A stretch of DNA of 64,000 nucleotides from positions 204,614 through 268,613 of the forward strand of contig SCFE01000047.1 of the NCBI GenBank assembly GCA_004352715.1, given 5' to 3'. This document shows, one piece after another, positions 33,601 through 47,400 of this stretch; position 1 is the stretch's first letter; each line of letters starts with the position of its first letter. The DNA comes from Hofstenia miamia (taxonomy: Eukaryota; Xenacoelomorpha; Acoela). The translations under genes and the position numbers were made by a program. The notes beneath the pieces were generated by a model, which saw nothing but the letters and a program-made list of their open reading frames with translations, was not told the origin of the DNA and did no database searches.

Positions 33601-36600
33601 TTAAATTGCCTTAGAAACATTTTAGTTTAAAATGGAATACAAATAATAATTCGAATGATAAAATTGTAATTGAAACGTACTCCTCACATCCATCAATGAA
33701 TGTAACAGGACAGTAGCCTTGAAGCTCGATTTGTTTAGGAAAAAGCGCTTTAACTTCTGTCTGTGTACGTCGCTTTGGTAACAATTCAGCAGGAGGTAAT
33801 GGGCGTACTGCCTGTGGAAATACATACACATCTAAACAATATTGTTAATTTTTGGGATACATAGTTTACATCAACCGATAATAAATAATTTGCTTTACAT
33901 TAAAAAAATATATATATTAGAAATATTAATAAATGTAAACCTAAATTCATATCAAAAAGACGACTGATGATTTAACAAGCATGCTTAAGAAGCAATTTTC
34001 CTTGTATATCTCTCCATAAACAAAAGTTCATGTTGTCTAAGGAGTTCCAAATTCACTCCCTTAATATCTACATTTTCTTTCTTAAATAACATATGCAGGC
34101 AACGTTATTTGCTATTTCTAACTATGCAATATTATATATTAATTATTGATTCCCAGAAGGAAACATAGCTACATAGGTAATTGGAGACTTGCAAACAATT
34201 CCCTTGGATTGTAATAAGAGGTCCTGCAAAAATGTGCCGTAGCTATTGGTGTTTTTCCCCTCGCCACCGAGCTTCAAGAAGTCTTTGATGTCTTTCCCCT
34301 TTGCTGAGCCCTTCTCCAAATTCGCCTACTCTTCCATATGCTCCTAATTTATCTTTTATGACTGATCTCGCTGCCGTAAAACTGGACTTGTTTTTATATT
34401 TTTGTAGTGTTTGCCCTCAGCGGCTAATAAAGTCATTGATTATTTTTATTATTATTATATACAAAAAATATTAGTATGCGTTTTATAAAACTTAGTTTTA
34501 ATCACGTTCCTTGAAAATATAGTCGGGTACTAAAATCAAATTAAGCATTGAATTACTTCTTTAAATAAGGTCAAATAAACTAGCTACCTGGCGTAGACAA
34601 AAATTCTTTCAATGTTTCTTCGGAAGCACATCGATAATATTTTCCTCTGAACTGCGCTGCCAAAGAGAGATCTGGCTGATCAGAGCAATCCCACAATTCT
34701 CCATCTCTTCCTAGTGAGACCGGACAATATTGCTCAAATTCGCCCAAGCGAGATATGAATTCAGAAGGTGTGATGCCAAGCCTCCAAATATTAGCTGCTT
34801 GTCCTAAGGTATACTATGATAAAAGGTCATTTATGGTTGAATCCTAGATTAATTAGAACAAAACGAATCCCAAGAAGCTGATCCCACAAAGAGATTTTCT
34901 TATATAAGAACGTGAAAGATCATGGTTCTACATTCAACTGTGGTAAAAAGACATCAAACTTAATATTCATTTTACAAAACGGATTAAGGAAGAAGATTAT
35001 ATTGATGAGATGTTGCATACACTAAGAAATTCTTGATTACCAGAATTTGTACGCTGCTGGAAGATTTGAAGTTTATTGACTGCATCCATTGAGATACTTC
35101 TGCAGCGTTTCCAGAGCCACCACTTAGAGTTCGTTGCGTCTAATTGATGATAGTTGTCATGCTCGATCTTGTAGTAATCACGGATTTCTTCTGCTTCTCG
35201 ACTCCATGCAGCCAATCGTAAAGCAAGAATTTGATGACTATCATGCAGCGGAAGAACGCTAAATTTAAAATGCATAGACATGTCTAAGTTATTTCTCGAT
35301 ATTGATCAACTACATGCATATATTTAGCTTACACCACGAACAATTTAAGAGATTTTCACATGAAAAAATGCCGCATAAATATGTTCTAGTGCTAACACTA
35401 GAAACACAAACAACTATAGGTCAAAATAACCCATAAGCCTTTTTTGTTTGTTTCATTATTCATTCAGCAAAAACACTAGCAGGTGCATATACTTCCATTT
35501 ATGAAACATCAGATGTAAAACATTCTCAAGGAATGCTCGCTGTTCTAATATTAAACAAGTAAATACACAAAGCTTCATTGCCACTTTAAATCATATATTT
35601 TTATTTTCCAATATATTGAATGCAATTATTGACAAAATACAAGCAGATGGCTTTAATATTATTTAATACAAATGAGAAAATAACACTCAAATATTACTCA
35701 GAGAAAACTTCAGTATGCAGAGAAAAAGAACTAAAACGAAGCAAACACTTGATAATTGAAATCTAATTCGCTAATTTAGTGATGCCTAAACTTAAGCATG
35801 CACCATGCAGCTATTACCTTGAAGAAGCAACTGACTGATCTCTAATTTATAAATGAATTTTTAAAAGAGCAAATGGATATTCACCGATTCTTTGAAGTAC
35901 GATCCATTGCTCCCCGGATTAAGACGTCATCAGGTGGTAGAGATAACTCAATAACTCGGAAGGGAATAATTGACTGTTCCTTGAGAAGTTCTACCTGGCG
36001 CATGGTAACTGGATATCCATCAAGTACAAACCTAAATAGATTCTGTTTAGAGAATGGCTTTTCGAGAAACTACTAAGTTAATGATAAGATAAAATAAGAG
36101 ATTCTCTATTCAAATAAATGTTAACAATTAACTAACTGATACTTCATCTGAATAGCGTCATTAAATTCACATAAAACATGCATACAATTCACATAAATTA
36201 CAAAAGAAGTATTCTAGCCCATGGATAAATTACTATAATACTATTTTAATAATGAGTTATACTATAGTCATTGTTATAAAATTTGTATCATAGCCATGAT
36301 TTACCAGAAATTAATTTTTTGATTAAAAATACATTTTTGCTTACATGTCCCAAATTGTAATGATTTAGAAAGCTAAAGAAATCATACCCTCTTGCTTGAC
36401 ATCTCATATCCATTAATGCTACTTGAAGACATCTGACAGCCAGTTCATCAGGGAGTGTGTAACCCCTCTGAAGGAAGTTATTCATTTCTTGTGCTAGGTG
36501 TGTTTTGGGCTGTGTGTTTAGTACCAAACGAATCGCCTCACCAATCGAAAGCCGCATCATCCCATACTTTTCAACAAAACGAGCAGCAACTAAATCAAGA

Positions 36601-38375
36601 AAAACTAAGTTGTTAATCTATCAAAACAATACCAGATGATTTTCCAGATTTTGGCGGTCCGATAATGGCGATATGAATCGGGATCGAAGGCCTTGGAGGT
36701 GGTATTCCAAGATAGTCGTTGACATTATTCATAAAAGAAGTTCTGTTTTCTTTTGTAGAAAAGAAATAAATATGCTGTCGGTAAATTGCAGGGTACGTTG
36801 GTGTGTAAATATCACTTAGTGGTTGAATGCAATCACCATTTTTAAGCTAAAACTTGGTTTGAGTTTTTAATTACTTTGAGTTGATAAAATACATGGTGAT
36901 ATAGAAGAGGCAAGATAGATAAGTGAAGAACCTAAAACATTATAAATTACTTACGGCAACGGGATCCCATTTGCCAAACTTTGACAGTTGTTTATAACCA
37001 CACTGCGTAATTCGTTTTGCCAAACTACTGGATATTGGATTGACACGCTCAAACAAACTTTTTCTATCTTCTACGACGTGTTTTAATGCTTTTTTAATCA
37101 GATAACGAACAATGCTTGGTTTTCGTCCTAAGAACACAAAATTGAAATAAACAGACCCGGGTCAGAGCTCTGATTAATAGTATTAAAGCAAAATCGCACC
37201 CCAATCATTCGCTAAACTTATAAATTAACAGACGTGAAATAAGTAGAGTTACTAATATTTTCTTGAACTTTAGACATTCAGAACTTTATTTGTAATGAAA
37301 ATTAGAAAATTGAAAGCATTATTATTTACGAGCGAAAATGAATATAAAGCTATTTTCATATAATACACAAACAAAAAAAGATAGAATACTTCGCGTCTTC
37401 TAGATAAATCATAAATCGATTATATAACTGATAAGAAAAAATCACGTACCTGCATTAATTTCGATCTTTGGTATATAAAATTCATCTAAACTTTCGATCA
37501 CACCTTGTAATTTATTCGTTTCGTCTTCATAGCGGTCGCTGAGTTCTGTTCGCATGCGATCAATTGCTTCAACTTCGGTTTCGTCATCCTAAATAAGCCT
37601 AATTTTCACAACAATGTATTAAAACATTATCATATTTGCGAAATTTAAAGGAAATCATTTCGAAAAAATTTCGATATATATCTCGGGGTCAGACAAGGGC
37701 GTTTCAAAAGCTAAGCACTACTCGAGGCAAGCTATCAAAAAAATGATTGTAATCTCTTAGTTAATCTTTTCTAACCATGTTGCAAAAAATTTCTACTTAT
37801 ATTGGGTCTTGACTGTGGAACAGGGAGCCAAATGACGCATTTGGGAAATTTTTAAAAAGAACAAAGGAATTAAAAATAGTGGACGCTCTTTACATTAAGA
37901 ACAAAAATAAAGAGCAATTAATTAATAACCAACTAAGTACTATCATCCTAAAAATGTTTTAAGTGCATTTATAGTTTTAATGTACACTAGAAGTCAATGT
38001 AANNNNNNNNNNNNNNNNNNNNNNNNNNNNNNNNNNNNNNNNNNNNNNNNNNNNNNNNNNNNNNNNNNNNNNNNNNNNNNNNNNNNNNNNNNNNNNNNNN
38101 NNNNNNNNNNNNNNNNNNNNNNNNNNNNNNNNNNNNNNNNNNNNNNNNNNNNNNNNNNNNNNNNNNNNNNNNNNNNNNNNNNNNNNNNNNNNNNNNNNNN
38201 NNNNNNNNNNNNNNNNNNNNNNNNNNNNNNNNNNNNNNNNNNNNNNNNNNNNNNNNNNNNNNNNNNNNNNNNTAAAAATGTTTTAAGTGCATTTATAGTT
38301 GTAATGTACACTAGAAGTCAATGTAATTTGATGATTTTTAAAATCGAAAACGTTTAACGTGTGCTGTGTTCATAT

Positions 38376-38412
<37 letters not shown>

Positions 38413-41400
38413 TCCTCTTCTTCTAGATTTTCTTCATCTTCGAATTCCTCAGCGAGGAGTTGTTCAATATCTTCCTCTTCCTCGTCTTCTTCTTCATCAT
38501 CTCCTGCACCTTGCTTTTTACGTTCTTCTTTACGAGCTTCACGCTCAGCCAGAATCTCTTCGCGACGTTTGTCCATAGCTTTAGCCTAAATATACATCTT
38601 ACGGAATTGTAATGAGAAAATAAACGTAAAAATATTAATCAATATTTACGCGATCAGCAGCCTTTCTTTCCTTGATCATGTTCTTTTTTCGAAGTTTTCT
38701 ATCACGCTTGGTTCGCCACAGTTTTATCCTTGCAGGCATTAAACGCTTAATGACGTCTTCCTCTTCTATGTTGAGAACTACTGCACAGTCGGGATAAAGG
38801 CCATTAGATTGAAGGAATGAAACCTCATCCCGAAGATGAGGGAATGCCTCGAGTACAAATCCACTACTTCTAAATAAAATGAAAACATAAAATATATGAA
38901 AACCATGTATAGATATCATGTAAACTAAAACCAACAGAAAATTTAATAATCTCAAAAATACACTACTTATAAGGTTCTTGATGCCACCAATCTCCGATTT
39001 TGATGAAAGCTTCCAGAACATCTTGGTGCAGGGGCTCATCTTCTGCTAAATAATTTTTCACTGCTTCTTCATCTTCAGTAAATTCAACTGGTATTTCCTC
39101 CTAAGTGTTTTACAGTTATCACAACATATGCTTAATAATCATAATAGTAATCATACAAAATACTAGCAGAAATTATTTGACTGAAAATTATGTTGAATAC
39201 TACAGTAATAGTACAAAATATATAATAACATACATTTTCACTCTTATTGGCATCTGACTCAGCTAATTTGGCTTCTGCAGCAATTATGGCTGAAATGTCG
39301 TCTTCTGTTAATGTTTTCTCTTCCTCAAGTTCTTCATCTTCTCCAGCTTTTACTAAACATTATCGTAAATTCTAACACAGTATTAATCTACAATTTTAAA
39401 ATAGAAACTGATCTCAGGTTATTCTTGCAAGTCTTAGGAAATAGTAGCAACGTTTCAAAATAACTAAAATTTTATACATCAACAAACAATACATTAACTG
39501 TAAAACAAATGAAATTTAAAATACTCATTTAATAATGAAAGTGCGCCATCTATCGGAACGTTTTTCCATGCGATTATAAACTATGCGAAATGGAAATAAT
39601 ACACGTGTCTCATTGTAAATTCTGAAATTATGAACTCACAGATAGGTTTTTTCGTTTTTGCCAAAACCAACTCCTGTAACCGATCCATAAATGAAATGTA
39701 GAAAATTCCTAATTCTTTTGACAGCTCTTTTCCAAATATTGTCTTTCCAGCACCTCTCGGTCCAAGGAGCAAGATTCTCAACGGTGGGGGCTAAATTACG
39801 AACATTACTCAAAACTTATTTTAAGATAAAAGACAAAGATATTTAAGGTCGAATAGCTCGGCTGCTTGAATATGTTTTTTTTCTAGAATAAAGCTGCACT
39901 AAATGTGTCAACTGATTATTTAAATGGATTTCAATATTTAGTAAATTACTTTAAGCGAATATATATGACGTGCCCCAAAAGTCTTAAGGCTGACATTTTT
40001 ATCATCTTATATGATACAGTTAATAAATATATAAACAATATAATGTTCACGTCGCTATCATGCATACATTTTAATAACCAATCAAATCATTTTACATAAT
40101 CAATACAATAAATTACACAAAATTTGTGTGCATCATTTTAGAACGAAATGAACTTGTGACAAGTTACTTGCCAAACAGACATTTTCGATCTTACACATCT
40201 ATCAAATGGAATAGAGGCATTACTGCAACACAAATTAATGTAGATGTTTACAGCAGAATGAAACAGTCAACTCATCCCGATATATCGATTTTCTGCATAC
40301 CACTGGTGAAAAATGGAGACATTGCAATCTTTGCCAACAGTGCGGGTGTCCACAAATCAGCTGAGACAACATCATTTCTGGAAAGAAGAATAGTTACTCA
40401 AATTGAACAAAGTCCATACAGTCCAGATCTAAACCAGTGTGACCGCTGGATATTCAAAGCTATTAAAAAAGAGCAACGAAAAACTAACTTTGATGACGCT
40501 GATTCAGTAAAAGATGCAGCGTTACAGTTCCTTCAATCAATTCCACGTGAACGTTTTGTGCAAGAAATTAATAGACTTTACAAACATTGTAAATTTGTAA
40601 TTGAACAGCGGGATGATTATATTACTAAATAAATATATTTTTGTTTTATAATAAATTTATTTTTGTGAAATAAATTCTTAATCTTATGACTTTTGGGGCA
40701 CGCCTTATATTTTTGAAATTAACTTTCATCTGTTAATTGGTTGATAAACCATAATTTTACACAAAACAATAATTTTTAATTCTTAATACAAATTGTATTC
40801 AGCCAAAATATTTTTTTTGTAAATTGAGGCATTTATATAATCAATTACACAGCGAACATTATTTCAATTAGGCATCTATACCTCTGGTTTAATAAGTAAT
40901 AATTTACATAGTTGTTCGAAGCAAAAAATTCTACCTCTAAGCATTTGCTTCCAGCTACAAAATCTTTAGGATCGGCTATAAAATCTTCTCGAGCTTCGGC
41001 AGACGACAGGTAGTAGGTCTTTTCACGATATTTAGCAGCAATTTCACTATTTCCTGGAAACAAAACGCCATTTCTTTTTAATTCCACAGGACAATAATGA
41101 GATGTGTCACCAAGAGGGCGCTTTTTCTTTTTCAGCACGTCTTCCTCCTAAATTGTCATCCATTTTACTATCATGAAAAATGCAATAACATTAAATTATT
41201 TGTCACAGAAATTTAAATGAGAACTAAAATTTCGAATGTTGACTATCTTTTAATATTCATTCTCAAACACTAAATGAGTACAATACTAAAAAAATCTAAT
41301 GATTAATCTACAAATGTTAAGCCAAAAATTATCATGCTAGATTAACTTCAAATGAACAAATAAAGATAATTACTTCTTCCTCTTCACCACCAACAGTACC

Positions 41401-44400
41401 GACTTCATCTTCACCATCTTGATCATTCTCGATATCTTCTTCCTCCTCATCCATGTCTACCCCAGCAAACTCCCACGCTTTATATGTGAATTGTGTTTCG
41501 ATTTCTTTTGTAGTTTTGTCCAAGATATCATCACAGGTTTGATCCGCGATTTGAATGATTTTGGGTTCGATTGGAAGACCATTGGCAATTGCACTATTTA
41601 TCGCCGGCCAGTTTTTTTCGAATTCGTTTTTCAGAACTTTATATGCTTCCATTTCAGGAGCATCGTAAGGTATAACCTAATTTTAAAATGTTTGTAATTG
41701 CACTCATACGTAAAATGGTTTATAAAAAGAAATAAACAAAGTGATTTCGTTTGTAGAAATACGTAAATTAATGAAAATATGATAAACGTGATAATGCTTC
41801 GAAATTTCACCTATACGAACACTATATAGTAATAACGATTCCAAAACGAAGCAGGCTTTTGTACTTCAGCTTGAGTACAGCCTTCTAGCAAGTAAAAAAA
41901 TCTGAAAACTGTAGGGATTCTGGGGGTTATTTTCATGCAGAAAAGATCCTGATTTAGACCTTTTGTGGAGCATGCGAGGAATTGAATCAGAAGAAGCCCA
42001 CAGCTAAGCTGATAATGGTCTATGAGTAGAATAACACTGAATAGGCAAAGGGGATCTGACAGTCGCGTCTCAACTAAACTCTCGCTGATATTCGAACGAA
42101 TTTGTAAGTCGAAACCTAGAACGTCATGTGCGTCGAAGGCTTCAATATTTAAAAATTTTATTGCATACTATATATATATTTTTTTTTCAGATAATTTTGA
42201 TACCATCTGCTTACAATAATATAATAAAAATAACAGAAAAATTACTCGGATTTTCAAAAATTGAAGTTCAATTTGTTCTCCAATAAAAATTAGACAATGA
42301 AATTTTTTTCACAAAAGAAAAGCATTATCAACTAAATTGTTTATTGTATCGATATATATATTTGAATCAGATACTAATTTACAAAGATAATGTATGACTG
42401 ATACTAACCTCTTCTGCAACTGCATCAGAAGAGTCATGAATATCTACTTCTAAACAAAACAATAAATAAAAAACACTTTTGAAATTTTAGCCATCGCTTG
42501 GAGTATAAGATTTGTGACAGTCTAAATACGTATCCATGTACCTCAAATGTATTCATAAGAACGTGCCACGGATATTCCCTGTGTATAGCTAACTATAGTC
42601 TACAGTTTTTTTGGCATGTCTCTTCCAAAATACTGAAATCATTAGTAAACACCCTTCTTATTATGTTGCTTTAGTGATTCTGAAAAACTTAACTTTCTGC
42701 ATCCAATTTGCAATCCATATACATATAGCTGTAAATTACCGGTAACCAAAATTTGTTGCTGAATTAGTTCACATAAATTGTTCATTAGTTAGTTTGTGCT
42801 GAAAAGCCTAATTGCTCGAAAGTTTTTCTCGTATTTATAACAAATAAAGCTATTGCCAACAACCAGCTGCACACCTCGTGTCGCGTCCTTAAACAACCAA
42901 TGTCCATGTAAATATATGTAATATATATTACAAAATATTATGTCAAAACTAATGTACTTACTTTCTAGTTCAACATCAGTGGTATCTTTTTCTTTCTCAG
43001 CTACTTCATCCAAATCTAAATGAATAATAATAAGAGATGCAAAGATCGATGTTGTGAAAACGAAATGATAGATGAGTTGCACGATTTCAAACCTTTCGTT
43101 TCATCTTCCGGAACCGGAGCAGCAGCTTCCTCTTCCTCTGCTTCACCCTGATCCTCAGGCTTCTGGTCGTCGTCAGCAGGTGGTACTTCTACAATGATAC
43201 TAACTACTAGATGAACGATGAGGTTTAATGCGCTTCAAGCAAACAAACAATTTAAATTGTGGCACTAAATGCTTCTTTTGGAGGGAAAAAGGTGTATACT
43301 GTTGGATCATTACACAAAGATTTAGTTTTAAAAGGCGTGCCGGGTTTGCCAACATCATTTAGTGATATAAAATTTAACCAAAATACCAAAAAATGCCCAT
43401 AAATTTCAAAAAAGTTATGTAAATGAATATGAGAACTTCAATTAATTAACTATAAGCTAATACTAATGTAGTAACACCGATTTCAATTATAACTGAATTG
43501 CAAATTATTGATTGACATGTGAAAAAATAAAATTAGCTTATAAATTTTAAATGACTGACGAAGCGAAAATGGTTAAGAAAGTCAAGGTGATTTTTTATGT
43601 AGGTGACTGCATGCACATCGTGAAAAACCTTTTTCAGAGATAACAATTGACTCGTCATCAATATTATCATTTGATGAATCACTATCTTCTTCTGGTTGCG
43701 AAGCAGATTCACGTGAACCGCTGTCTACTTCAGATTCATCTGTACAAAACATCTTATAATTTATTTATAAAGGAAAAAAATCTCAAATGCCGGGTGTTCC
43801 AAAGTTTTAGTACAAAGAATAAAACGAAATTTTCATTCCTATTTTCGACGAAACCCAGCAATGCACTACCAGCAAGATGGAGCCTCCCCTCATCATTCAA
43901 GGGCAGCCAGACAAATTCTTAATGACAAACTTCATGGCCGGTGGATTGGTCGTCGAGGGCCAATAGAGTGGCCCGCAAGAAGTCCCGATTTGACTCCTTG
44001 CGATTATTGGTGTTGGCCCTACCTCAAGTCATTGGTTTTTGAAAACAATCATCGTTTTGCAAGTTTGAACGATTTGAGACAAGCAATTGAAGCAAATTTT
44101 CATGCTATTCCACTAAAACAATATCGCGATTCAATGAGAAATTTCCAGCAGAGGATTCATTTCTGTCATGATGCAGAANCAGTTCTTTTCGAATTCGTTT
44201 TTCAGAACTTTATATGCTTCCATATCAGGAGCATCGTAAGGTATAACCTAATTTTAAAATGTTTGTAATTGCACTCATACGTAAAATGGTTTATAAAAAG
44301 AAATAAACAAAGTGATTTCGTTTGTAGAAATACGTAAATTAATGAAAATATGATAAACGTGATAATGCTTCGAAATTTCACCTATACGAACACTATATAG

Positions 44401-47400
44401 TAATAACGATTCCAAAACGAAGCAGGCTTTTGTACTTCAGCTTGAGTACAGCCTTCTAGCAAGTAAAAAAATCTGAAAACTGTAGGGATTCTGGGGGTTA
44501 TTTTCATGCAGAAAAGATCCTGATTTAGACCTTTTGTGGAGCATGCGAGGAATTGAATCAGAAGAAGCCCACAGCTAAGCTGATAATGGTCTATGAGTAG
44601 AATAACACTGAATAGGCAAAGGGGATCTGACAGTCGCGTCTCAACTAAACTCTCGCTGATATTCGAACGAATTTGTAAGTCGAAACCTAGAACGTCATGT
44701 GCGTCGAAGGCTTCAATATTTAAAAATTTTATTGCATACTATATATATATTTTTTTTTCAGATAATTTTGATACCATCTGCTTACAATAATATAATAAAA
44801 ATAACAGAAAAATTAATCGGATTTTCAAAAATTGAAGTTCAATTTGTTCTCCAATAAAAATTAGACAATGAAATTTTTTTCACAAAAGAAAAGCATTATC
44901 AACTAAATTGTTTATTGTATCGATATATATATTTGAATCAGATACTAATTTACAAAGATAATGTATGACTGATACTAACCTCTTCTGCAACTGCATCAGA
45001 AGAGTCATGAATATCTACTTCTAAACAAAACAATAAATAAAAAACACTTTTGAAATTTTAGCCATCGCTTGGAGTATAAGATTTGTGACAGTCTAAATAC
45101 GTATCCATGTACCTCAAATGTATTCATAAGAACGTGCCACGGATATTCCCTGTGTATAGCTAACTATAGTCTACAGTTTTTTTGGCATGTCTCTTCCAAA
45201 ATACTGAAATCTTAAGTATAATCTTATTTTATTATGTTTGTAATTGCACTCATTCGTAAAATGGTTTATAAAAAGAAATAAACAAAGTGATTTCGTTTGC
45301 AGAAATACATAAATTAATGAACATATGATAAACGTGACAATGCTTCGAAATTTCACCTATACGAACATTATATAGAAATAACGATTCCAGAACGAAGCAT
45401 GCTTCTGTACTTGAGCATGTGAAAAAATCTGAAAACCTGTAAGGATTCTGGGGGTTATTTTCTTGTAGAAAAGATCCTGATTTGGACCTTTTGTGGAGCA
45501 TGCGAGGAATTGAATCAGGAGAAGCCCACAGCTAAGCTGATAATGGTCTATGAATAGAATGACACTGAATAAGCAAAGGGGATCTGACAGTCGCGTCTCA
45601 ACTAAACTCTCGCTGATATTCGAACGAATTTGTAAGTCGAAACCTAGAACGTCATGAGCGTCGAAGGCTTCAATATTTTAAAATTTTATTGCATACTATA
45701 TATATATTTTTTTTTTCAGATAATTTTGATATCATCTGCTTACAATAATATAATAAAAATAACAGAAAAATTAATCGGATTTTCAAAAATTGAAGTTCAA
45801 TTTGTTCTCCAATAAAAATTAGACAATGAAATTTTTTTCACAAAAGAAAAGCATTATCAACTAAATTGTTTATTGTATCGATATATATATTTGAATCAGA
45901 TACTAATTTACAAAGATAATGTATGACTGATACTAACCTCTTCTGCAACTGCATCAGAAGAGTCATGAATATCTACTTCTAAACAAAACAATAAATAAAA
46001 AACACTTCTGAAATTTTAGTGCGTATACGATTTGTGAAAATCTAAATACGTATCCATGGACCTCAAATGTATTCATAAGAACGTGCCACGGATATTCCCT
46101 GTGTACAGCTAACTATAGTCTATAGTTTTTTTGGCATGTCTCTTCCAAAATACTGAAATCATTAGTAAACACCCTTCCTATTATGTTGCTTTACTGATTC
46201 TGAAAAACTTAACTTTCTGCATCCAATTTGCAATCCATATACATATATCTGTAAATTACCGGTAGCCAAAATTTGTTGCTGAATTAACTTTGTAGAGTAG
46301 TTGACATACATTGTTCATTAGTTAGTTTGTGTTGAAGAGCCTAATTGCTCGAAAGTTTTTTTCGTATTTATAACATATAAAGCTATTGCCAACAACCAGC
46401 TGCACACCTCGTGTCGCGTCCTTAAACAACCAATGTCCATGTAAATATATGTAATATATATTACAAAATATTATGTCAAAACTAATGTACTTACTTTCTA
46501 GTTCAACATCAGTGGTATCTTTTTCTTTCTCAGCTACTTCATCCAAATCTAAATGAATAATAATAAGAGATGCAAAGATCGATGTTGTGAAAACGAAATG
46601 ATAGATGAGTTGCACGATTTCAAACCTTTCGTTTCATCTTCCGGAACCGGAGCAGCAGCTTCCTCTTCCTCTGCTTCACCCTGATCCTCAGGCTTCTGGT
46701 CGTCGTCAGCAGGTGGTACTTCTACAATGATACTAACTACTAGATGAACGATGAGGTTTAATCAAGCAAACAATTTAAATTGTGGCACTAAATGCTTCTT
46801 TTGGAGGGAGAAAGGTGTATACTGTTGGATCATTACACAAAAATTTAGTTTTAATAGGCGTGCAGGGTTTGCCAATATCATTTAGTGATATAAAATTTAA
46901 CCAAAATACCAAAAGATGCCCATAAATTTGAAAAAAATTATGTAAATGAATATGAGAACTTCAATTAATTAACTATAAGCTAATACTAATGTAGTAACAC
47001 CGATTTCAATTATAACTGAATTGCAAATTATTGATTGACGTGTGGAGAAATAAAATTAGCTTATAAATGTTAAATGACTGACGAAGTGAAAATGGTTAAG
47101 AAAGTCAAGGTGATTTTTTATGTAGGTGACTGCATGCACATCGTGAAAAACCTTTTTCAGAGATAACAATTGACTCGTCATCAATGTTATCATTTGATGA
47201 ATCACTATCTTCTTCTGGTTGCGAAGCAGATTCACGTGAACCGCTGTCTACTTCAGATTCATCTGTACAAAACATCTTATAATTTATTTATAAAGGAAAA
47301 AAATCTCAAATGCCGGGTGTTCCAAAGTTTTAGTACAAAGAATAAAACGAAATTTTCATTCCTATTTTCGACGAAACCCAGCAATGCACTACCAGCAAGA

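Noticed and set aside
34250-34440. Possible SINE or LINE tail around CCCTCAGCGGCTAATAAAG
   Set aside because: It recurs only in the duplicated region at 1750-1841. No RNA polymerase III boxes or target duplication were found.
38366-38578. Leu/His-rich plus-strand ORF
   Set aside because: It is the antisense shadow of AK9 exon 25 plus the TA repeat.
42022-42219. 65-codon ORF found twice (42022 and 44593)
   Set aside because: It lies in duplicated AK9 intron DNA, has no domain, and the repetition comes from the duplication.
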